64,000 nt of DNA from Stomorhina lunata (lineage: Eukaryota; Arthropoda; Insecta; Diptera; Rhiniidae): positions 343,346 to 407,345 of the forward strand of contig OW121745.1 in NCBI GenBank assembly GCA_933228675.1, given 5' to 3'. The position numbers were made by a program, and so were the translations under genes. Position 1 is the first letter of the stretch. Each line of letters opens with the position of its first letter. Shown one piece after another: positions 57,285 through 64,000 of this stretch. The notes beneath the pieces were generated by a model. The model was given only the letters and a program-made list of their open reading frames with translations, was not told the origin of the DNA and did no database searches.

Positions 57285-60200
57285 ATTTTCCCTTAAATCA
57301 TAATAAGCTTGAAAATGTTTCTACCGAAAGTGACACTAGCTCTAATATTTCAACACAACTGAAGATTCTTGAACGTAAATGTTTATTAGAAAACCCTGAA
57401 CAGACATTTTTCCCAAAAGACAAACCAATTTTATACCCAAGATTACCATATCACAAACGTTTAGAAATATACTTACAAAAGCGCGAGAAGATTTTTAATG
57501 TTTCATCAATTGAAAACTTGGTTATAAAGAGACCAAAAAGATCAACATTGAGAATTCGAAAATTTTATAGACTTAAAAAAATATGTAAAAAATTTCTTAT
57601 TTCAACAATCGTTTCGGATCCAAAAGATATGCGTTATTACGCAAAAGTAAATTTTCTTGATTTTGTTGAATATGGATTGATCGATACAGGAGCTAACATC
57701 TCATGTATTGGTTCAGATTTAGCAAATACCAATTTTTCTCGTTTTTCTAATTTTATTAAATGCAAATCATTTGTAAAAACTGCAGATGGCAAACCACAAC
57801 CTGTTGTAGGTTGGCTTGAAACTGAAATTTCTTTTAAAAATCAAACCAAATCTTTAAAAATATTTGTCATTCCATCGATATCACAGAGACTTATTCTTGG
57901 AATAGATTTTTGTAAAATTTTTAACTTGCTTCCTAAGTTTATAGAATCTAATGATATTGTAGCTTCTAATAGTTTAGTTAACTGTTCATCATTTTTGTCC
58001 GCATTCAATGAGTCCACTATGTTGTCTGAAAATGATAAATTATCCAATTTATTAGATGAAAATTCGTATCATTTAACTAATTATCAGCGTCAACAACTTG
58101 ATATGGTTATTAATTTATTCCCTAACTTTGAAAAACAAGGATTAGGCCGAGATTCGATACCCATAAAACAACGATTTTATCCTGTTTCACCAGCAGTAGA
58201 AAAATTGATGTTCGGTGAAATAGACAGAATGTTATCATTAGGCGTAATAGAAAAATCTAATTCAGCTTGGAGTTCTCCCATGAGGCTCGTTTTAAAACCT
58301 AACAAAGTTCGGTTATGTTTAGATGCTAGGAAAGTAAATAATGTTACAAAAAAAGATGCATATCCATTACCTAGTTTGGAAGGAATAATTGCAAGACTTC
58401 CGAAAGCCAACATTATCACCAAATTAGATCTCAAAGACGCATATTGGCAAATTGCCTTAGACGAGCCATCAAAAGCACTTACAGCTTTTACTGTGCCCGG
58501 AAGGCCGCTGTATCAGTTTGTCGTAATGCCATTCGGTCTATGCAACGCGACACAAACAATGTGTAGATTGATGGATGAAATTATTCCTGCTGATTTAAGA
58601 TATTGTGTATTTGGATATTTAGACGATTTGATAATAGTTTCAGAAGATTTTTCATCTCACTTAGAGGTTTTAGTTAGAATATCATCCCAGTTTCGTAAAG
58701 CCAATTTAACACTTAACATCTCGAAAAGCCAATTTTGCGTGATCAAGGTTAATTATCTGGGATATGTAATAGGTAACGGGGGCATAACTACCGACCCAGA
58801 GAAAATTAGTGCTATCGTTAACTGGCCCGTTCCGAAAAATCTCAAGCAAGTGCGAGGATTTCTTGGATTGGCGGGGTGGTATCGTCGGTTTATAGAAAAC
58901 TTTGCGACAGTTGTATACCCTATTACTGAAGTCATCTCTACGAAGAAAAAGTTCGATTGGACCAGCGAGGCTCAACAAGCCTTTGAAAAAGTAAAACATT
59001 TGCTTACCACTGCACCTGTTTTAATTAACCCCGATTTTTCCAAAAAGTTTTACTTACACTGTGATGCTAGCGATTATGGCATAGGCGCGGTTCTGGTGCA
59101 AGTAGACCCTGAAGGGCAAGAACGTCCAATTGCATTCATGAGCAAAAAGTTATCCACAGCGCAGCGTAACTATAGTGTCACAGAGCGAGAATGCTTAGCA
59201 GCAATGGAAGCAATTCGAAGATTTCGGTGTTATATTGAAATGCAGGAATTCGAAGTAGTAACAGATCATTCCAGCATAATGTGGCTTATGAAGCAACCCG
59301 ATCTAAGCGGTAGATTGGCGAGATGGGTATTTAAACTGCAAGGATATAAATTTACTGTAAGCCACCGAAAAGGCAAAGAAAATGTTGTACCGGATGCCTT
59401 GTCGCGTATACCCATCGAAGAAATCTCTGCTTTGGAAATTATTGAGCCAGAAATTGACTTAACTTCTCCATATTTCGAAGACAATGAATACAATGATTTG
59501 AAAAATAGAATAACGACTAATCAAGCTAAATATCCAGATGTGAAAATTGTCGATAAATTTATCTATTTCAGAACAGAACACTATACTGGTGAGTCTTCTC
59601 AAGAGGAAAGAGCTTGGAAACTGTGGATTCCCTATAGACTTCGTTTATCTGTCATCAAAAGAGCTCACGATTATCCAACTTCTGCACATGGAGGTATGGC
59701 TAAAACTTTAGAAACTATAAGAAGAAATTTCTATTGGCCTGGAATGGTGCGTGATGTACGAAACTATGTAAGAGATTGTGACACATGTAAAACAACGAAA
59801 GCTCCTAATTTTATAATGAAACCGCCAATGGGTAGTCAAAGTGTTTCCTTTCGCCCATTCCAGCGCATATATATTGATATTCTTGGACCGTACCCCCGCA
59901 GTAAGGCAGGATATATTGGTTTGCTCATCGTTCTTGATCATCTAACCAAATTTCATTGGCTTTGTCCACTACGAAAATTCACTTCTGCTGCTATTAAATC
60001 ATTTTTAGAGACAAATATTTTCCACATGTATGGAGTTCCTGAATATATCATCAGCGACAATGGTTCGCAATTCAAAGCAAATGACCTCAACGCTTTCTTT
60101 ACCATTTATGGAATCACGCATACCTATACCGCATACTATTCCCCCCAATCCAATGCATCCGAAAGAGTCAACAGATCGCTAATTGCAGGAATCAGAGCAT

Positions 60201-60691
60201 ATCTGAAACAGGATCATAGACTTTGGGACGAGAAACTTAGTGCTATAAGTTGTGCTCTCCGTAACTCATACCATCAGTCCATTAATAGTTCCCCTTATCG
60301 AGCATTATTTGGTTTTGAGATGATTACTCATGCCTCATCATATGAATTACTTAGGAATTTGCAACAACTAACAGAACCTTTAGCAAGATTAGAACGTGAA
60401 GATCAACTTCAACTGATCAGAAATGATTTGCGAAAGCATATTAAACAAGCTTATGACAGAAATCAACAGCATTATAATTTACGTTCAAGACCACAAACTT
60501 TTCAAGTTAACCAAGAAGTTTTTCGCAGGAATTTTGCTCAAAGCAGTCAAGAAAAGAAGTTTAATGCAAAACTGTCACCCGTGTTTATAAAAGCAAGAAT
60601 TCGTGAAAAATTAGGCAATCATTATTACGTCCTTGAAGACCTTCAAGGAAAATTGGTTGGTACTTTCCACGGAAAAGATATCAGATCTTAA
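57242..60691 (+). CDS. Gypsy 2 Pol (protease, RT, RNase H, integrase)
   Basis: Expressed as a Gag-Pol fusion by -1 frameshifting. The open frame has no early ATG after the slip site (the codon at 57260 is TTG). Numbering from 57260: retropepsin GLIDTGANIS with D142; reverse transcriptase with LDLKDAYWQI, MPFGLCNA and YLDD at 453-456; RNase H LHCDAS with D602; integrase zinc domain HGGMAKTLETI ... CDTCK at about 810-850; integrase core D873 (YIDILGP), D933 (SDNGSQF) and E968 (NASERVN), 34 residues between the last two as in Gypsy integrases. The C-terminus lacks a clear chromodomain. No stop or frameshift. Reverse transcribes the element in cytoplasmic particles and inserts the copy in the nucleus. 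Confidence 0.95.
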   Translation, partial: KKLQKQLFTTRQSLDFPLNHNKLENVSTESDTSSNISTQLKILERKCLLENPEQTFFPKDKPILYPRLPYHKRLEIYLQKREKIFNVSSIENLVIKRPKRSTLRIRKFYRLKKICKKFLISTIVSDPKDMRYYAKVNFLDFVEYGLIDTGANISCIGSDLANTNFSRFSNFIKCKSFVKTADGKPQPVVGWLETEISFKNQTKSLKIFVIPSISQRLILGIDFCKIFNLLPKFIESNDIVASNSLVNCSSFLSAFNESTMLSENDKLSNLLDENSYHLTNYQRQQLDMVINLFPNFEKQGLGRDSIPIKQRFYPVSPAVEKLMFGEIDRMLSLGVIEKSNSAWSSPMRLVLKPNKVRLCLDARKVNNVTKKDAYPLPSLEGIIARLPKANIITKLDLKDAYWQIALDEPSKALTAFTVPGRPLYQFVVMPFGLCNATQTMCRLMDEIIPADLRYCVFGYLDDLIIVSEDFSSHLEVLVRISSQFRKANLTLNISKSQFCVIKVNYLGYVIGNGGITTDPEKISAIVNWPVPKNLKQVRGFLGLAGWYRRFIENFATVVYPITEVISTKKKFDWTSEAQQAFEKVKHLLTTAPVLINPDFSKKFYLHCDASDYGIGAVLVQVDPEGQERPIAFMSKKLSTAQRNYSVTERECLAAMEAIRRFRCYIEMQEFEVVTDHSSIMWLMKQPDLSGRLARWVFKLQGYKFTVSHRKGKENVVPDALSRIPIEEISALEIIEPEIDLTSPYFEDNEYNDLKNRITTNQAKYPDVKIVDKFIYFRTEHYTGESSQEERAWKLWIPYRLRLSVIKRAHDYPTSAHGGMAKTLETIRRNFYWPGMVRDVRNYVRDCDTCKTTKAPNFIMKPPMGSQSVSFRPFQRIYIDILGPYPRSKAGYIGLLIVLDHLTKFHWLCPLRKFTSAAIKSFLETNIFHMYGVPEYIISDNGSQFKANDLNAFFTIYGITHTYTAYYSPQSNASERVNRSLIAGIRAYLKQDHRLWDEKLSAISCALRNSYHQSINSSPYRALFGFEMITHASSYELLRNLQQLTEPLARLEREDQLQLIRNDLRKHIKQAYDRNQQHYNLRSRPQTFQVNQEVFRRNFAQSSQEKKFNAKLSPVFIKARIREKLGNHYYVLEDLQGKLVGTFHGKDIRS

Positions 60692-60743
60692 CGCCCTTTT
60701 TCCTGATAATTCTTAAACGTAAGACGCAAGAATTATCCGGTTT

Positions 60744-63700
60744 TGTGATGGTCGTTTTCACCACCTCCAAAAAAATTTCTTTTTCGTTTTCACCAAAAAT
60801 TAACAACTATGGTGTTTAAAGTTTTTATATATGGTTTTTTGTATCAAAATTATAATGTTTTAAATGAATATTAGACCACGTCATATTATTTACTATTTTG
60901 ATTCTGTTTTGACTCTTTTCATCACACATCTTCGTGAACCAGGCTTGTGTTTGCAAAATTATCTAACAAAATAACAATGATGATGATGATGAGGTTTATG
61001 TCTTGACTAAACTTAATTTAGGAGATTTTTGGCATAGTTTTTAGGAATGTTCAGGTTCATAAAAATGTTTTTAATCTTTTTTTAATTTAATCGTTGATCT
61101 TTGTCCGCTTGTCCGAACTTTTGTCAGTCAGTTTGACCGTCTGTCCGTCCATAATTATAAATAAAGTTCCTTTGGTTCAAATTCAAAAAAAAAGTGTCTT
61201 AAAGATCATCCTATGGATTCTGTTAGTGGCAACTTCAAATTTATTTTTCGTTTTGACATTTCTATGAATTTTTACAATTCTATTACAAATACTGCAGATA
61301 TTCAATAATAAAGTGAAAAACCAAGCTTATGACGCTTCTAAAAAGACCACGTTGCTTCCTTTTTCATCGAACCTTTATAAAGTGAACAACATCTTTTTTT
61401 TATCTTCATTAAAACTTTGGAACTTTAATTTTTTTTTAAAGTCATCATTATATTTTCAAATATATCATCCATTAAATTGGAAACCACATCGCATCCTTAA
61501 ACTAGTCGAAAGAAAAAAAAAAAGGTAACATAAGAAAAATTTTGATTAAGAAAAAGAAAAGTACTAAAATTGATTTCTTTAGATATTTGGATTAACTTAT
61601 GACTTAACTAGTAAATGTTTCCAATTAGCAGCAATCATTAGTTCAAGATAATAATAACCTTGGAGTTTTCCCAAAAGGCTTAATTTGAAAACTTGCCACG
61701 AAGGATATTGGGACCCTGGATCCCAGATCCATTCCTCTCGTGGTTATATAATCCCAGCCTAGGTAAGGTTTTCCGAAACCCCTAAAAAAATAAATTATGC
61801 CAAAACAGAAAGAGAAGTCCAATATATGAAGTCTGGAGAGGAGAGTGCATATTCAATATATTTTAAGACATCATCATCGTTATCATCATTATCAACATGC
61901 AAATCATCACACGCACAAACATCATCTAAATTATAAACCAACTTGCGAAACAAAATCAAAGAATTGTTTATTATTTTATGACCCAGCGTTTCCCAAATTT
62001 TCACCAAATAATGTGCTCGTCGCAAAGTATGAAAACTTAAATTCGTTTGTTTTGTAATTCAAGCCATACTTGAATTATAATAGTAAAAAATTTTTCAAAA
62101 TTTGATAATAATCTTCCATAAGATCCTTATGTATATAAAAATCTAAAGGAATATACAAATTGGATGTAAAATTTTCTAACATCAAAAAAACGAAATATCT
62201 ATTTATTGGAAATATCAAAAATGGACATAATTTCAGAAAATATATATAAAAAAATTCAAAAAGTGATAATAAAAAAAAAAAAAAACTCTTGTTTAATCAA
62301 ATGTTAAAAAAAAAATGTTTGTATCTTTATGAATTTTAATGGAAATCGGCTATTTATATCAAAAGTTTTAATAAGTAATTAAAAATTTAAAAACGTAAAA
62401 TCTATATCTTAAATCTAGTTAAAAAAAATAATAATAACAAAAAAATGAATTAAAGTAAACTACCACTAAATTTTGTAAACTAAGCATTAATCAAATTCTT
62501 AAATTACAATGGGAAACCCTAAAAACTTCAAAAGATTTGTAAAAGATACTTTTGTTTTCTGAAATCGTAAAAAAAAGAAGAAATAAAAAAAAAAAAGCAA
62601 ATCAAACAAGATGACAAAAATATAAAGAGATATGTGCATTAATTCAAGAAATCTTTTTAAGCAACCTATAGCAACTTGATCGAGTTCGAACAAGGAGGCC
62701 TTCTTCAAGATCCCGAACATGTTGGTGAGTTTTTATAAATCCATATAAAATTTGTACTAAAATTTCTCTTGCATATATGTCATACCGATAGAAGCAACAA
62801 TTAGTAAATTAGTAAATTTTAAGAGTAATTTTATTATTACAAGAGTATAATCTGGGTACAACATACAGATTGTTTGATCAAAAGAAATAAATCTCTTAGT
62901 TTTATTGATTTTATTCAACATTCCAATGGCCTAGTTTTTGCTTCTAGAGATCAGCTGTTTGATTTATATATTTTTTTGTAACTGTTTGCACAATGGGTTC
63001 AAGATCCTAAAAATACTAGAAAATTTATTACTAAATTTATCTTTTGGTATAAAATTTTACTAGATATGAAAATCTATAGTTTCACACTTTTCCATGAATA
63101 TTTAAATTTTTTTTATCAATTATCCACTATTTTTGATTATATTTCTTTTTTTAATTCTATTAATTTTCATAAGTAAAAGCTTTCTTTAAATATGATATTT
63201 TTGTTTATATCATAATTTTTAAGCAAATTTTAAAAGATAATGTTATATTATAGTATTTTTAAATTTTAAATATAAATAAATTTGTGTCCAGAATGGATTT
63301 GTAAACTGAATGATAGTGGTTCGCTTATTTCAATGGTATAGTTAATGGAATGAAGTAGCTTTGAATGTGGGGCTCTAGGATAGTTTTTATGCCATTAGAG
63401 CATTGGCAGGTGAGGGTTTCGAGGCAATAGTTCCTAGGACATCAGGGTGACTTAACTTACTGGTCATGGTAAACTTATACCTTTGTTTAGAGTTCAAATA
63501 GTGACTGAATTTTGGGGTATTATAATTTCTTTTGTTAGATGTTTAGTCACAGTGGTCCATTTGTAGCATTATAGAGTAGAGTTACTAAAAAGGGAGTCTT
63601 TAATAATATCTTGTTGTAAGAAAAAGGATGTATGGAGAAAAGGACGCTTCCCCCCCAACCGGCTGCTTGCTAGCGGAAATCATGGCTCCCGTAGTCCTCT

Positions 63701-63782
63701 TTTAACATGCACACCCAGATGCATCAAAGACTTATTTCGTTTATTTAGCATCAATACCAAATTTAATTTGGTGTACATTACA
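60744..63782 (+). repeat. Gypsy 2 3' LTR (3.04 kb)
   Basis: Collinear with the 5' LTR. The bases before it (ATTATCCGGTTT) are not a purine tract, so the usual plus-strand primer next to the LTR is not evident. Confidence 0.95.
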
Positions 63783-64000
63783 AGGAAAAGTTTATGTTAA
63801 TAAGCCTAGGACTATTGAGGAGTTAAAAACCAATATTCGAGAAGAAATTAACAACATACCACCGGAAGTTTTGCGAAAGGTCATGGAAAATGTGTTGGAA
63901 AGAGCACATTTGTGCGAAGCAGAATATGGCCACCACTTGCGGGATATCATTTTTAATAACAAATCCAAAAATATTCCTCATAAATTTAATGTATTTAAAA
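63783..64000 (+). pseudogene. DD41D mariner 2 transposase, C-terminal part
   Basis: After the AGGA duplication the transposase frame resumes with KVYVNKPRTIEELKTNIREE, then INNIPPEVLRKVMENV and HHLRDIIFNN. This is the C-terminal pattern of mariner 1 (VYANKPETLGDLEANIRGVI, GHMPEIIFKH). It is open to the window edge. Confidence 0.88.

Larger units (their letters stand above)
51758..63782 (+). mobile_element. complete young Gypsy retrotransposon (Gypsy 2)
   Basis: It is 12.0 kb long, with LTRs at 51758-54793 and 60744-63782 that begin TGTGATGG and end ACATTACA and differ by only a few bases. The 4-bp duplication AGGA is at 51754-51757 and 63783-63786. A tRNA-Lys primer site, intact gag, -1 frameshift site and intact pol follow. 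There is no room for env (52 bp between the pol stop and the LTR). It interrupts the transposase of mariner 2. It looks recent and possibly autonomous. Confidence 0.96.

Noticed and set aside
60692..60743. env gene for Gypsy 2
   Set aside because: Only 52 bp separate the pol stop from the 3' LTR; no envelope frame exists in this element or in Gypsy 1.

Overview
The window is AT-rich eukaryotic DNA. It is almost certainly from a brachyceran fly and, by inference, probably a calyptrate one. The reasons are the element families present (BEL/Pao, Gypsy with a tRNA-Lys primer site, jockey-type LINEs, DD41D rosa-like mariners, mini-me/DINE-1-like elements with GTCY tracts, a tRNA-derived SINE), spliced exons with GT-AG borders, and the absence of bacterial gene organisation. 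The only host gene I can support is the 3' end of a TTC39-family tetratricopeptide gene (two exons, 23148-23442, + strand). Nearly everything else is mobile DNA inserted into other mobile DNA.

Left third (1-23 kb): a complete, apparently intact BEL/Pao retrotransposon (360-7151, minus) has 425-bp LTRs that read as identical and a TAATA target duplication. It is followed by decayed LTR-like DNA holding a 0.93-kb, 11-bp-period minisatellite (8370-9299). Then comes a nest five levels deep: a mini-me-like element (10264-22945) is split by a Tc1-like element (10348-21699). That element is split by a decayed jockey-type LINE (about 11131-21440, minus). The LINE is split by a 0.53-kb inverted-repeat element, a DD41D mariner (14146-15429) and a long-armed foldback element (16262-20898). 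The foldback is split by a 2.5-kb mini-me-like unit (17268-19810). All of this lies upstream of the TTC39-like exons and is probably intronic.

Middle (23.5-50.7 kb): after the host gene come a palindromic GTCY element and a 5'-truncated LINE. A second minus-strand LINE (25383-50744) follows. It carries a Transib-like element with a CATTG duplication, and its reverse-transcriptase region is split by about 21.8 kb of insertions. These insertions hold two more mini-me-like units. The second of them is split by a degenerate Gypsy element (33158-48233). The 5' LTR of that Gypsy is in turn split by a 5.2-kb Helitron (35215-40412) made almost wholly of about 145-bp monomers arranged in about 580-bp higher-order repeats. 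The other LTR supplies a base-exact empty site. A tRNA-derived SINE (49539-49812) sits in the LINE.

Right end (50.7-64 kb): a second DD41D mariner, a pseudogene, is split by a young complete Gypsy element (51758-63782) with 3.0-kb LTRs, an AGGA target duplication, a tRNA-Lys primer-binding site, a gag with an N-terminal RING-H2 finger, a canonical A AAA AAC -1 frameshift site and an intact pol. The two intact LTR retrotransposons carry different zinc fingers at the Gag N-terminus, PHD in BEL and RING in Gypsy. These fingers and the Helitron array are the most interesting signals in the window.
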